A stretch of DNA of 64,000 bases from Lederbergia graminis (GCF_042655485.1 NZ_JBHSMC010000004.1:4495-68494), one strand, 5' to 3'. Shown: positions 45,901 to 54,026, numbered from the stretch's first letter. A program made the numbers and translations. Notes: generated by a model not told the origin, from the letters alone.

Positions 45901-46321
45901 TGGGGAAATGGACTATGTTGCCTTTATGCAGGTAACAGCAGGACATGGAGTTCGTGAAGCAGCTGAAAAATTAAAAACAGCAGGGAAATTCCTAGAGAGT
46001 CATGCATTACAAGCAACTGCACTTGAACTCGCTGAGGCATTTGCAGAAAGATTACATCAAGAAATACGAGATCAATGGGGTTTTCCAGATTCCACAGATT
46101 TCACAATGCGTGACCGATTTGCAGCTAAATATCAAGGACAACGCTTCTCCTTCGGATATCCTGCATGTCCAAATCTAGAAGACCAAGCAAAGCTATTCCA
46201 ATTACTAAAACCAGAGGATATAGGTGTCCAACTAACAGAAGAATTTATGATGGAACCTGAAGCATCTGTGTCTGCAATTGTATTTGCACATCCAGATGCT
46301 AGGTACTTTAACGTATTATAA
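42884..46321 (+). CDS. metH: Cobalamin-dependent methionine synthase
   Basis: An 1145-residue four-module enzyme. The homocysteine domain has GLNCATGPEFM and GGCCGTTPAHI zinc ligands; the pterin-binding domain starts about residue 325 (GERTNVIGSRKFKRL); the B12 domain has GDVHDIGKNLVDIIL, whose His is the lower cobalt ligand; the C-terminal activation domain contains QVTAGHGVREAAEKL. It transfers a methyl group from 5-methyl-THF to homocysteine through cobalamin. It overlaps yitJ by 20 bases and shares its SAM riboswitch. Length is usual for the family. Confidence 0.96.
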   Translation: MPNQSIEQQLQNRILIFDGAMGTMLQNANLTADDFGGEEYEGCNEYLNLVKPEVVYNIHREYLEAGADIISTNTFGGTPIVLNEYNLGDKAYEINFRAAEMAKKCTKEFSTSDWPRFVAGAMGPTTKTLSVTGGITFEELSDDFYVQAKALIEGGCDLLLLETSQDMLNVKAGTLGIKRAFDEVGFEIPVMISGTIEPMGTTLAGQSIEAFYISIEHIKPLSVGLNCATGPEFMTDHLRSLSDLATSYVSCYPNAGLPDEEGHYHESPESLSKKLAGFADKGWLNIVGGCCGTTPAHIRAIRDAVDDKAPRKKPELAHGHAVSGIEPLFYDESMRPLLIGERTNVIGSRKFKRLIIEGKFEEAAEIARAQVKGGAHVIDICLANPDRDELEDMVNFMKEVVKKVKVPLVIDSTDEKVIEAALKFSQGKAIINSINLEDGEDRFDVILPLVKKYGASVVVGTIDETGMAVTRERKLEIAKRSYDLLVHKWGLQPEDIIFDPLVFPVGTGDEQYIGSAIETIEGIRLIKEKLPRTLTTLGVSNVSFGLPPVGREVLNAVYLYHCTQAGLDYAIVNTEKLERYASIPENEIKLANDLLFHTNDQTLADFTDFYRDKKKEKSEDDIPKTVPERLAYYIIEGTKEGLIPDLEAALKMYDTPLDVINGPLMDGMAEVGRLFNDNQLIVAEVLQSAGVMKASVSFLEQFMEKSEDDSGKGKIVLATVKGDVHDIGKNLVDIILSNNGYKVLDIGIKVTPATLIEVIRKEKPDMVGLSGLLVKSAQQMVLTAQDFKAAGVDIPILVGGAALTRRFTETKIAPEYDGPVIYAKDAMQGLDIANRLQNDEEKALLLQELEEQRLKRIESEAYRASIKDVDVSVKAVKTVRDNVPVFIPSDLRRHVIRNYSLSHLYPYINMRTLIGHHLGLRGNVEKMLENGEERALDLHDLVTGFLAEDTLKPAGMYQFFPAQSDGDDVIIYDPTDSKTEIERFTFPRQAKTPFLCLADYLKSVDSGEMDYVAFMQVTAGHGVREAAEKLKTAGKFLESHALQATALELAEAFAERLHQEIRDQWGFPDSTDFTMRDRFAAKYQGQRFSFGYPACPNLEDQAKLFQLLKPEDIGVQLTEEFMMEPEASVSAIVFAHPDARYFNVL

Positions 46322-46359
46322 GACTAGGAGCGATTTTCGAGCTCACATATAGAAATACA

Positions 46360-46404
46360 AAAGTCGAACTAACTTGTATAATCCAAGTAAAAGTTCGACT
46401 TTTT
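46360..46404 (+). terminator. Terminator after metH
   Basis: AAAGTCGAACT (46360-46370) pairs with AGTTCGACTTT (46392-46402) and is followed by T residues. It shares the GAACT/AGTTC core with five other terminators in the window. Confidence 0.88.
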
Positions 46405-46452
46405 CTATTTCCCCTTAAACTCTTTGTTCCAATAGCCTTTATATAATTTAAA

Positions 46453-46839
46453 TTATTTCTTTTTAGGAACTATCGCTACTGTGCACCTTGAAACACATAT
46501 TAACCGTTCCTCTTCATCTCGGATTTTCACATCCCACACCATCGTTGATTTTCCTTGATGTAGAACTTCAGCTACTGCTGTCACAAGACCTTCTTGTTTT
46601 GAGCGAATATGGTTTGCATTTATCTCTAGACCAAAGCAAATTTCTTTATCCAAATCGATTAATGCTGCAGCTCCGATACTCGCAACCGTTTCTGCTAATG
46701 CTACAGAAGCTCCTCCATGTAAATAACCGACAGGCTGTCTTGTCCGATTATCTACAGGCATGGTAGCAATGACTTTCCCTTGACCTATCTCGATTAGTTC
46801 TATTCCTAATGCTTCTATTAATGTATTTTTAGTCTCCAT
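46453..46839 (-). CDS. yuxO: Hotdog-fold thioesterase, YuxO/PaaI family
   Basis: A 128-residue hotdog-fold protein with the PaaI/4-hydroxybenzoyl-CoA thioesterase pattern RQPVGYLHGGASVALAETVAS (the HGG loop and catalytic Glu/Asp position) and FGLEINANHIRS. It should hydrolyse an aromatic or acyl-CoA; in menaquinone-using Firmicutes a DHNA-CoA thioesterase role is possible. B. subtilis yuxO also lies next to mrp. Here metH and yitJ are placed between them. Confidence 0.85.
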   Translation of the reverse strand: METKNTLIEALGIELIEIGQGKVIATMPVDNRTRQPVGYLHGGASVALAETVASIGAAALIDLDKEICFGLEINANHIRSKQEGLVTAVAEVLHQGKSTMVWDVKIRDEEERLICVSRCTVAIVPKKK

Positions 46840-46903
46840 GTATTAATCACCCCGTTTCATCCCTATATATATGTAATTATATAGTGATTTATGGAATAAA
46901 AAC

Positions 46904-46930
46904 AAAAAGCTCTCCAAAAATTAGAGAGCC
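46904..46930 (-). terminator. Terminator after the Pro/Tyr-rich small gene
   Basis: GCTCTC (46909-46914) pairs with GAGAGC (46924-46929), with T residues following on the minus strand, twelve bases after the stop at 46942. Confidence 0.7.
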
Positions 46931-46941
46931 TAATATCAATT

Positions 46942-47145
46942 TTAATAATTATATGGACCATACCCGTATGGTGTTGGACCTCCGTAAGGATATGGATAAT
47001 AAACTGGTGGTGGATATGGGTACACAAATGGACGTGGTCTAACTAAAGCACTGCCTAGTAAACCACCAACAAAACCACCAATTAACGGGGCACCTAAGAA
47101 AAAGAACCTTTCATCTTGTCTTACCGGACCACGATAATAACGCAA
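46942..47145 (-). CDS. Small Gly/Pro/Tyr-rich protein, possible spore-coat type
   Basis: A 67-residue protein with a short glycine-rich hydrophobic segment (LGAPLIGGFVGGLLGSALV) and a C-terminal tail built from PYP, PPP and YGG/YGY units. AAGGAGG touches the ATG at 47151, so the TTG at 47145 with seven-base spacing is the likelier start, giving MRYYRGPV. Tyrosine/proline-rich tails of this kind are common among small spore-coat or surface proteins of Bacillaceae, but I do not recognise this one. The downstream terminator supports a real gene. Confidence 0.6.
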   Translation of the reverse strand: MRYYRGPVRQDERFFFLGAPLIGGFVGGLLGSALVRPRPFVYPYPPPVYYPYPYGGPTPYGYGPYNY

Positions 47146-47246
47146 TATCATTACCTCCTTCATCTTTATATAAAGTATCTCTCTATCTGTTTATGCAATG
47201 AAGGAGAAGATGGCATGGGCAATCCTAGATTTTAATGAATTATTTC

Positions 47247-48566
47247 TTATAATACCATCGCTGCAATCCAACCGAATATCACTAGTGGAATATTATAATG
47301 TAAGAAAGTTGGAATACATGAATCCCATATATGATTATGTTGTCCATCCATATTTAAGCCAGATGTCGGTCCCAATGTACTATCAGAAGCAGGTGATCCC
47401 GCATCCCCTAGCGCAGCAGCAGTACCAACTAGACTAATTGTTGCAAGTGGACTAAATCCAATTTCTAGCGCTAATGGTACAAAGATTGTCGCTATAATTG
47501 GAATCGTTGAAAAGGATGAACCAATTCCCATTGTTACAAGGAGGCCAACAATGAGCATTAATAATGCACCAAGTGATTTATTATCTCCAATAATGTTTGC
47601 TGCACTATGAACAAGTGTATCCACATCCCCTGTCTGCTCAATTACTTCTGCAAAACCAGATGCTGCTATCATGACAAATCCAATGAATGCCATCATTTGC
47701 ATTCCTTTTGTCAATAGTGGGTCAGCTTCACTCCACTTAATTGAACCACTAATATAAATAACAATTATTCCTGCCATCGCACCAAAAATCATGGAATCCG
47801 TTATGATTTGAATCACCATTGTCACAATAATGGAAAGGATGGCAAATGTAATTCTTGAATAAGAATATGTTACTTCTTCCTCCTCATTTACCTTCATTTC
47901 AACCTGTTTATACTTCCGTGGTTTCCGGTACGAAATAAAGATAGAGAAAAGTAACCCTATTAACATTCCACCTACTGGAATTAGCAAGGATTTTGGAATA
48001 TCATTCATACTTATATTAAGACCACTCGCTTGTATATTATCAACTAGAAGCTGTTGAAAGAGTTGGCCAAAACCGACTGGTAGTAAAATGTACGGCGCTA
48101 TTAATCCAAATGTTAACACACATGCAATTAAACGACGATCTAATTGTAGCTCATTTAATATATATAAAATTGGCGGAATTAATAAAGGAATAAACGCAAT
48201 GTGTATTGGTATAACATTTTGAGAAAAACAGGAAATGATTAAGATAATTAATATGATTAGTGACTTCGATAATGCTTTCCTACGGGAATCTCCCTGATTA
48301 CTCACAATTTTCAACAGTTTTTCAACAAGCCATTTTGGTAAACCTGTATATGTAATTGCTACTGCAAATCCACCTAGTAATGCATAACTCAAAGCGATTT
48401 TCGCTCCTCCACCAACACCGGATGAAAATGCTTCTACAACTTCTGTTGTACTTAGCCCACCAAATAACCCTCCTACAAAAGCTCCGGCAATAAGTGCGAA
48501 TACGACATTTACACGTAAAAGACTTAATAATAACATAATCAGAACAGCTACAACGACTGCATTCAT
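47247..48566 (-). CDS. yuiF: Na+/H+ antiporter-like transporter, YuiF family
   Basis: A 439-residue protein with about twelve helices. It belongs to the NhaC-like/YuiF group seen in LIAGAFVGGLFGGLSTTEVVEAF near the start and LGDAGSPASDSTLGPTSGLN near the end, the latter a polar loop typical of ion-coupled carriers. The ORF can be extended upstream, but AAAGGAG ten bases before the ATG at 48566 sets the start MNAVVVAVL. It is next to pepA, as yuiF is next to yuiE in B. subtilis. The cargo is not established. Confidence 0.82.
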   Translation of the reverse strand: MNAVVVAVLIMLLLSLLRVNVVFALIAGAFVGGLFGGLSTTEVVEAFSSGVGGGAKIALSYALLGGFAVAITYTGLPKWLVEKLLKIVSNQGDSRRKALSKSLIILIILIISCFSQNVIPIHIAFIPLLIPPILYILNELQLDRRLIACVLTFGLIAPYILLPVGFGQLFQQLLVDNIQASGLNISMNDIPKSLLIPVGGMLIGLLFSIFISYRKPRKYKQVEMKVNEEEEVTYSYSRITFAILSIIVTMVIQIITDSMIFGAMAGIIVIYISGSIKWSEADPLLTKGMQMMAFIGFVMIAASGFAEVIEQTGDVDTLVHSAANIIGDNKSLGALLMLIVGLLVTMGIGSSFSTIPIIATIFVPLALEIGFSPLATISLVGTAAALGDAGSPASDSTLGPTSGLNMDGQHNHIWDSCIPTFLHYNIPLVIFGWIAAMVL

Positions 48567-48696
48567 CTTGTAAAAACTCCTTTCCAGCACACACTTTACC
48601 TTACTAAATTGGTAGAGTGTTAAAAACACTGAACTAGTGTACCCTGTTCTACCTATTTTCGTCAATGGATAATTTTTACACATAATAGTTTATATA

Positions 48697-48735
48697 CAAA
48701 AAAGAATCCTTAAAGCTGTTCTAGCTCTAAGGATT
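48697..48735 (-). terminator. Terminator after pepA
   Basis: AATCCTTAAAGCT (48705-48717) pairs with AGCTCTAAGGATT (48723-48735) with one mismatch; a T-run follows on the minus strand. Confidence 0.85.
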
Positions 48736-48749
48736 ACGTATATTACTCA

Positions 48750-50255
48750 TTATTCTCTATTTGGATTAAAATTATCGATAAATATAGCTAATGTTCTAAC
48801 CATTACACCTGTAGCACCATCAGGTCCTAGCTCGTGCGCACTCTTTGTCGTAGCAGTACCAGCAATATCTAAATGAACCCAAGGCGTATCTTCTGCAAAT
48901 TCTCCTACAAAGGCACCACCCATAATAGCGTGCCCTTCTCTCCCTGGAGAATTATTTAAATCTGCCATCTTACTGTTTCGAACACGTTGTTTATCTTTTT
49001 CAGTGTATGGTAATCTCCAGATAAATTCATCTGCTTCATGCGATGCTTCTAATATCTGTTCAAATAAATATTCATTATTTGTAAGTGCTCCAGTTTTATC
49101 TAATCCTAACGCTACAATCACTCCACCTGTTAATGTAGCAATATCAACTAAATAATTTGCTCCATGATGCTTTGCATATGTCATTGCATCAGCAAGTACA
49201 AGACGTCCTTCTGCATCCGTATTAAGTACTTCAATAGTTTTACCACTCATAGACGTAATAACATCATCTGGCTTAAATGCATCACCACTAACCATGTTAT
49301 CCGTAGTAGGGATAACAGCAACAACATTTTGTTCAGGTTTTGTCGCCCCAATTATCTCCATTGCACCAAGTACAGCTGCTGCTCCACCCATATCTGTTTT
49401 CATACCAACGATACCATCTTTTGGTTTTAAAGAATATCCCCCAGTATCAAAAGTAATTCCTTTTCCAACTAGACCTATTACATCATTCCACTCTTTCTTC
49501 CCTTGGTATTTAAGTACAATCATATAAGGTGGCTCTACAGATCCCTTATTTACAGCAAGAAATGCTCCCATACCTAGCTTTTCGATCTCTGATCTGTCTA
49601 ATATTTCAACCTCTAATTCATATTTTGTTGCTAGATCTTTCGCATAAGTAGCTAATTCAGTTGGTGTCAACATATTACCAGGTAAGTTCACAAGAGTTCT
49701 AGCCGAATTCGTTGCATTTCCATACGTATAACCTGTTTGTAATGCTAATTCTATTTCTGAGGACTCTTCCTCTGTATACACATTTATCTCTTTAATTTTC
49801 ACTTCGGGTTCATTTGATTTTTGCTTATAATTAGCGAATTCATATGTAGCTAATGTGTATGCTTCTGCAAATGCATGTGCAATATCGTCGGACGGGATTC
49901 GCTCACATATAAATGAATCTAACATGACTGCAAATGATTCAATACGCATAGATGTAAGCTTTTTACTTACAGTACCTAATACTAATTTAAGTTCTGAGTA
50001 ATTTAATTCCTTTTCCTTTCCGAGACCAACAAATAATAAACGTTTTACCTTTGATTTACCTAATCCATGAATTAATGAGACTTCTTTCCTCTTAGCAGAA
50101 ATATCACCTGACTTCACAAGTTCACTTAATTCACCAGCAAATAATTCATCAAGGCTGGTTAATTTCCCTGCAAATTTTTCTGGTCGATCGAATAAGCCAA
50201 CTATTACACATTCCTGATCCGTTTCAAATACATTTCCCTGTAATACATTAAACAT
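48750..50255 (-). CDS. pepA: Leucyl aminopeptidase (M17 family)
   Basis: A 501-residue dinuclear-metal aminopeptidase. The metal and catalytic motifs are LVGKGITFDTGGYSLKP (Lys, Asp), the M17 signature NTDAEGRLVLADAM (Asp, Glu, Arg) and HLDIAGTA near the end. The first GTG at 50264 lies within the GAGGTG box; the ATG at 50255 has six-base spacing and is preferred. It corresponds to B. subtilis YuiE and diverges from yuiD. Confidence 0.95.
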   Translation of the reverse strand: MFNVLQGNVFETDQECVIVGLFDRPEKFAGKLTSLDELFAGELSELVKSGDISAKRKEVSLIHGLGKSKVKRLLFVGLGKEKELNYSELKLVLGTVSKKLTSMRIESFAVMLDSFICERIPSDDIAHAFAEAYTLATYEFANYKQKSNEPEVKIKEINVYTEEESSEIELALQTGYTYGNATNSARTLVNLPGNMLTPTELATYAKDLATKYELEVEILDRSEIEKLGMGAFLAVNKGSVEPPYMIVLKYQGKKEWNDVIGLVGKGITFDTGGYSLKPKDGIVGMKTDMGGAAAVLGAMEIIGATKPEQNVVAVIPTTDNMVSGDAFKPDDVITSMSGKTIEVLNTDAEGRLVLADAMTYAKHHGANYLVDIATLTGGVIVALGLDKTGALTNNEYLFEQILEASHEADEFIWRLPYTEKDKQRVRNSKMADLNNSPGREGHAIMGGAFVGEFAEDTPWVHLDIAGTATTKSAHELGPDGATGVMVRTLAIFIDNFNPNRE

Positions 50256-50409
50256 TCTTCTCACCTCAATGTTGATTATATCCTATTATCATTTTTATTT
50301 CGATTTTCGAAGTATAAATACTAAAAGGAAATTGATTTAAGATGGACTATTTGTGGTATCATAAACTTAATTATGTTGATGTTTCACTGTTATGGAAAGG
50401 ATGTTTCCT

Positions 50410-50910
50410 ATGGATTTCCTGCTAAATTTCCCTCTTTGGACAGCAATTACTGCAATATTCTTTGCACAATTTATTAAAGTCCCTCTCCACTATATCATGT
50501 CACGCAAAATTGACTGGACACTAATCACATCTACGGGTGGAATGCCTAGTTCCCATTCCGCAGGTGTATCGGCAGTAACTACAAGTATTGCTATCGAATC
50601 TGGAGTTGGTTCCAATTTATTTGCTGTATCTGCTGTATTTGCTGTAATCGTCATGTTTGATGCAACTGGCGTTAGAAGGCAAGCTGGAGAACAAGCTGCT
50701 GTTCTAAATAGATTAGCGATTGATTTCCAAAAAATGTTCACAGATATTCACGAGTGGCATGGAAAAACGCCGGAGGAAAAAAATAGGGAATTTAAAAAAC
50801 TGAAGGAGCTATTAGGGCATAAACCTGTTGAAGTATTCTTTGGTTGTTTAACAGGAATTATCTGGGCATTACTAGTGTATCAGATTATCGATATTGTGAT
50901 GAATGGATGA
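50410..50910 (+). CDS. yuiD: Divergent PAP2-family membrane protein, YuiD
   Basis: A 166-residue membrane protein of the acid phosphatase/vanadium-haloperoxidase related group (DUF212). The motif STGGMPSSHSAGVSAVTTSIA (near residue 42) and FDATGVRRQAGEQA are diagnostic. Three in-frame ATGs open it; AAAGGA spacing favours the one at 50410. It is followed at once by a bidirectional terminator shared with yuiC. The role is unknown; the SSH motif suggests phosphate-ester chemistry at the membrane. Confidence 0.88.
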   Translation: MDFLLNFPLWTAITAIFFAQFIKVPLHYIMSRKIDWTLITSTGGMPSSHSAGVSAVTTSIAIESGVGSNLFAVSAVFAVIVMFDATGVRRQAGEQAAVLNRLAIDFQKMFTDIHEWHGKTPEEKNREFKKLKELLGHKPVEVFFGCLTGIIWALLVYQIIDIVMNG

Positions 50911-50942
50911 AAAAAAGCGGTCGGCAACCCAACCGCTTTTTT
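50911..50942. terminator. Bidirectional terminator between yuiD and yuiC
   Basis: AAAAGCGGT (50913-50921) pairs with ACCGCTTTT (50932-50940) and T-runs flank it on both strands. Confidence 0.9.
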
Positions 50943-50946
50943 CTTA

Positions 50947-51639
50947 TTATTCTTTATTCTTTTTGATAAATTGTTGTCGGAATACTTGCATTGATTTATT
51001 CTCATTTAATGCTGTAAGCTCTTCTTCTGTTAACGTACCATTGCCCTCTTTAATAATATAAACATCAACTGTCCGTTTTCCCCATTCATTATAGACATCC
51101 TCAACGGTTTCATAGTACAAATCTATCGTATGCCCCTTTATTGCGGACCCTGTGTCTGCAACAACACCAAATCCATAATCAGGTATATATAGTACTGTAC
51201 CTAAGGGAAAAACATCTGGATCAGCAGCAATTGTTGAAAATAAATCACGTTTTACTTTAACACCAGAAAATGTAATCCCATATGCTGGATGATTGGGATT
51301 CTTTCCTGTAGATTCAACTCCAGCAGTATATCCAGTTGCTACAACTTGCTTACTAGGATACTTTGTCCAATCATCAGAGTCTTCTAACGTAACAGATGAT
51401 TGAGCTATCTTTGAACTAGATGCTAATTGATATGTATAATTCCCTAGTGCAGTATAGAAAGATTTTATTGGCTTGAAGAACCCGTTATTATTTTCATCTT
51501 GGATATTCACCTTAGAAATAGACCATGCTGCAAATGTTTTTGTATTTAATCCTGTAATTGACTCTACAGTTACACTTAAAGCGAAGATGAATAAACTAAT
51601 CATTAACAACCTTTTACTCCACTTTTGCAAAAATACCAT
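50947..51639 (-). CDS. yuiC: 3D-domain protein YuiC, probable cell-wall hydrolase
   Basis: A 230-residue exported protein with an N-terminal signal/anchor helix (LLMISLFIFALSVTVESI). The C-terminal 3D domain (about 100-200) includes VVATGYTAG, ADPDVFPLGTVLYIPDYG and the Asp motif VVADTGSAIKGHTIDLYY. B. subtilis YuiC and its relatives are stationary-phase-survival/MltA-like muralytic enzymes. It lies beside yuiB and yuiD as in B. subtilis. Confidence 0.88.
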   Translation of the reverse strand: MVFLQKWSKRLLMISLFIFALSVTVESITGLNTKTFAAWSISKVNIQDENNNGFFKPIKSFYTALGNYTYQLASSSKIAQSSVTLEDSDDWTKYPSKQVVATGYTAGVESTGKNPNHPAYGITFSGVKVKRDLFSTIAADPDVFPLGTVLYIPDYGFGVVADTGSAIKGHTIDLYYETVEDVYNEWGKRTVDVYIIKEGNGTLTEEELTALNENKSMQVFRQQFIKKNKE

Positions 51640-51744
51640 TTCTACACTCCTCTCAAAGATAATCCTTTCCTTTTTTTAGAGAAGTTATTCAAAATTAATT
51701 TCCTAGCTATGTTGCTCAAAGTGGAATACTAAATTGTTTACATG

Positions 51745-51785
51745 AAAAAATCCCCAACAAGTCCTGATATGACTTATTGGAGACC
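51745..51785 (-). terminator. Terminator after yuiB
   Basis: CCCAACAAGTC and GACTTATTGG(A)G form a stem with one mismatch; six T residues follow on the minus strand. It lies between yuiB and yuiC. Confidence 0.8.
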
Positions 51786-51798
51786 TTTTTTGAATAGT

Positions 51799-52116
51799 TT
51801 AAAACATGCGATACCCTTTTGCCCTCAAGATTCTCATTGTGAGACCTGAAAGTATTGCACCTAAGAGTCCTGATAGTAGGATCATAATATCAGCAGGTGC
51901 TAGATGAACAATATTGTAACCTAATGAAGAGAATGAATCAGAAGTATTGGTAAAATATTCACTGAATTTCGCATCTGATATGATTAGTAAAGCGATTATT
52001 GGGTAAATAAATGCCATTAACCATGTCATTCGCAAAAGCATATTAAGTATAAATCCGATACCGAAAAATAAGACACAAAATAATAGCATAGATATTAGTA
52101 GAAGTGGCAAAGTCAT
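51799..52116 (-). CDS. yuiB: Membrane protein YuiB
   Basis: A roughly 105-residue protein with three hydrophobic helices (LPLLLISMLLFCVLFFGIGFI, WLMAFIYPIIALLII, ADIMILLSGLLGAILSGLTM). It is assigned by synteny with B. subtilis yuiB. Two in-frame ATGs (52122 and 52116) follow AAGGGGG; the second has nine-base spacing. The function is unknown. Confidence 0.75.
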   Translation of the reverse strand: MTLPLLLISMLLFCVLFFGIGFILNMLLRMTWLMAFIYPIIALLIISDAKFSEYFTNTSDSFSSLGYNIVHLAPADIMILLSGLLGAILSGLTMRILRAKGYRMF

Positions 52117-52150
52117 CGCCATGAACCCCCTTGATTTAACACTAAACTAC

Positions 52151-52179
52151 AGTTTACTTAATCTAAACTTCAGCGTCAA
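52151..52179 (-). promoter_or_regulatory. Sigma-A promoter of yuiB
   Basis: On the minus strand TTGACG (complement of 52174-52179) and TAAACT (complement of 52151-52156) are 17 bases apart, close to vegetative consensus, about 35 bases before the yuiB start. Confidence 0.65.
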
Positions 52180-52235
52180 TATAAATCCAGCGACGATATT
52201 ATGACAATTGATGAAGCAGTTGATGACTACAAATA

Positions 52236-52264
52236 TAAAAAAAGCAGAGTCATGAAGACTCTGC
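52236..52264 (-). terminator. Terminator downstream of yumB, beyond element A2
   Basis: GCAGAGTC (52244-52251) pairs with GACTCTGC (52257-52264) and seven T residues follow on the minus strand. It is separated from the yumB stop codon by the repeat element at 52286-52463, as if that element landed between gene and terminator. Confidence 0.85.
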
Positions 52265-52285
52265 ACATTTCAAATTATTCTATAA

Positions 52286-52463
52286 GCTCTGTTGTTGATC
52301 TTCGCTCCTGTACACTCGCTTTCCGCGGGCACGGCCTCAGCTAACTTGGCAAAGAAAACCGCATTGCCAAGTGGATCTTCGGCTCGTGCTGTTCCCGCAG
52401 GAGTCTCGTGTACATCCGCTACAATCAATAAAGTTGTTAACAAAAATGAACTTTATCAAAGCC
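52286..52463. mobile_element. MITE-like inverted-repeat element, copy A2
   Basis: About 178 bp, roughly 90 percent identical to copy A1 over the shared part, including TGTACAC/GTGTACA, the conserved strands CTTTCCGCGGG and CCCGCAGGAGTC, and the central hairpin (one base changed). The left end lacks a ten-base segment present in A1. The flanks are ATTCTATAA (52277-52285) and ATTCTATTA (52464-52472), an 8 of 9 direct repeat with the first seven bases exact. The right flank contains the yumB stop codon. Confidence 0.75.
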
Positions 52464-52469
52464 ATTCTA

Positions 52470-53687
52470 TTAGAAGAATTTAAATTTTCCTTTTTTCAAT
52501 GTAAGACCTACACCGCCAACCATTAATAGAGCACGGTTATCGACCATTTTCTTCATAAATGAAGCAGTTGTTCCAGTTACTTTTTTACCAAATACAACCC
52601 CAATTGCATCATCATGACCTAAAGAACAAACTGTACCTTTATTATCAAATACAAATGTCTCTAAATGTGTATTCCCTTTAACTAAATTAGCAATATTCTT
52701 AGCTACAAGTTCACCTTGCTGCATTGCAATTTGTGCTGTTGGAGGGTATGGGCGATTGATTTCTTCATTAATTACTAATGAACAGTCTCCAATGATGAAT
52801 ACATCTGACAAACCAGGAGCACGTAAGTTAGCATCCACTTTTACACGTCCACGCATGTTTTCAAATTCTGATGCTTCAATAATTGGGTTACCGCGAACAC
52901 CCGCTGCCCAAACAACTGTAGCAGCTTTAATTTCTTCTATTTCATCTTCACCTTTAGCAACTTTAATTCCTTCAGGAGTAGCTTCTTTAATAGCTGTTCC
53001 AATCATGAATTCAACACCTTTTTTCTCTAGGTGTGCCATTGCATACTTTACAAGTTCTGGATCAAATCCTGGTAAAGCAGAAGGTGCTGCTTCCACACAA
53101 ATAACTCTTACTAATTCTTGATCGATATCATATTCTTTACATAATTCAGGAATTCTATTTCCTAGTTCACCTAAAAATTCTATACCAGTAAATCCTGCTC
53201 CACCAACAACAATTGTTAGGCGTTCTGGTTTTTTATCTTCTTCTACTTTATATGTCGCAAATTGGTATTCAATATGTTCACGAATTTGACGAGCTGCATC
53301 CACATTCACAATGGAGAACGCGTATTTATCTAAACCTTGAATACCAAATGTTTCAGGTGCAGCACCAAGTGCTACTACAAGATAATCATAATCAAGTTCG
53401 CCATCTTCGAGAATAACTTTCTTCGCGTTGTGATCTACTTTTAATGCTGTAGCTTGTACAAATTGTACTTTTCCACTGTCAATAACACTTGATACATCAT
53501 AGCGGACTTTATCATGATGTAGAGTTCCAGCAGATGCTTCATGAAGCCATGTGGTTTCATAATGATAGTCGTTTTTATTAACTAAAACGATATCTGCTTC
53601 ATTACTACTTAATTGCTTTTGTAAACGAGTTACTGTCATTAAACCGCCATACCCAGCGCCTAGAACAACTATCTTTGGTCTCTTCAT
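52470..53687 (-). CDS. yumB: Type II NADH dehydrogenase, YumB
   Basis: A 405-residue FAD flavoprotein of the NDH-2 group, oxidising NADH and reducing menaquinone at the membrane. FAD motif IVVLGAGYGGLMTVTRL at the N-terminus, NAD motif TIVVGGAGFTGIEFLGEL in the middle, and VFIIGDCSLV plus the quinone-site YPPTAQIAMQQGELVAKNI. The frame extends upstream to 53741, but AAGGTGG before the ATG at 53687 sets the start. Its stop codon lies in the flank of repeat A2. Confidence 0.92.
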   Translation of the reverse strand: MKRPKIVVLGAGYGGLMTVTRLQKQLSSNEADIVLVNKNDYHYETTWLHEASAGTLHHDKVRYDVSSVIDSGKVQFVQATALKVDHNAKKVILEDGELDYDYLVVALGAAPETFGIQGLDKYAFSIVNVDAARQIREHIEYQFATYKVEEDKKPERLTIVVGGAGFTGIEFLGELGNRIPELCKEYDIDQELVRVICVEAAPSALPGFDPELVKYAMAHLEKKGVEFMIGTAIKEATPEGIKVAKGEDEIEEIKAATVVWAAGVRGNPIIEASEFENMRGRVKVDANLRAPGLSDVFIIGDCSLVINEEINRPYPPTAQIAMQQGELVAKNIANLVKGNTHLETFVFDNKGTVCSLGHDDAIGVVFGKKVTGTTASFMKKMVDNRALLMVGGVGLTLKKGKFKFF

Positions 53688-53774
53688 TATTAACACTTCC
53701 ACCTTTGTCATCAAATTATGTTTACTAGTACAGAAATACATTGTTCTTTACAAAAAATATGTTTAGAATAATTA

Positions 53775-53792
53775 ATGTGATGCACTTCACGT
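53775..53792. promoter_or_regulatory. Rex/FNR-like dyad upstream of yumB
   Basis: ATGTGATGCACTTCACGT is a near-perfect dyad (TGTGA, six bases, TCACG). The TGTGA-N6-TCACA pattern is shared by FNR and by the NADH sensor Rex, which controls ndh in B. subtilis. It lies about 90 bases upstream of the yumB start. The inner bases do not decide between the two. Confidence 0.4.
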
Positions 53793-54026
53793 ACCCATAT
53801 AAAAACATAGAAAAATGTCATAAATTCGTCTCATATTTATTATATGCTATTATTCCCCTTTTTCAAGTCGTTTCATCCAAAAATACAAGTTGGGAATATT
53901 CTGAAATAAATTTCAAGATGATGAAAAATTGTTAAAGGGAGAAATAGTAAACCATTATGTAGGTAACTTCCCTATGTGGTATGATAGAAAAAGGTGAATT
54001 TTGACGAATTATTGGAGGGGTTTTCT

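Noticed and set aside
52203..52290. Short plus-strand ORF starting ATGACAATTGATGAAG
   Set aside because: It runs through the yumB terminator into element A2 and has no ribosome binding site.
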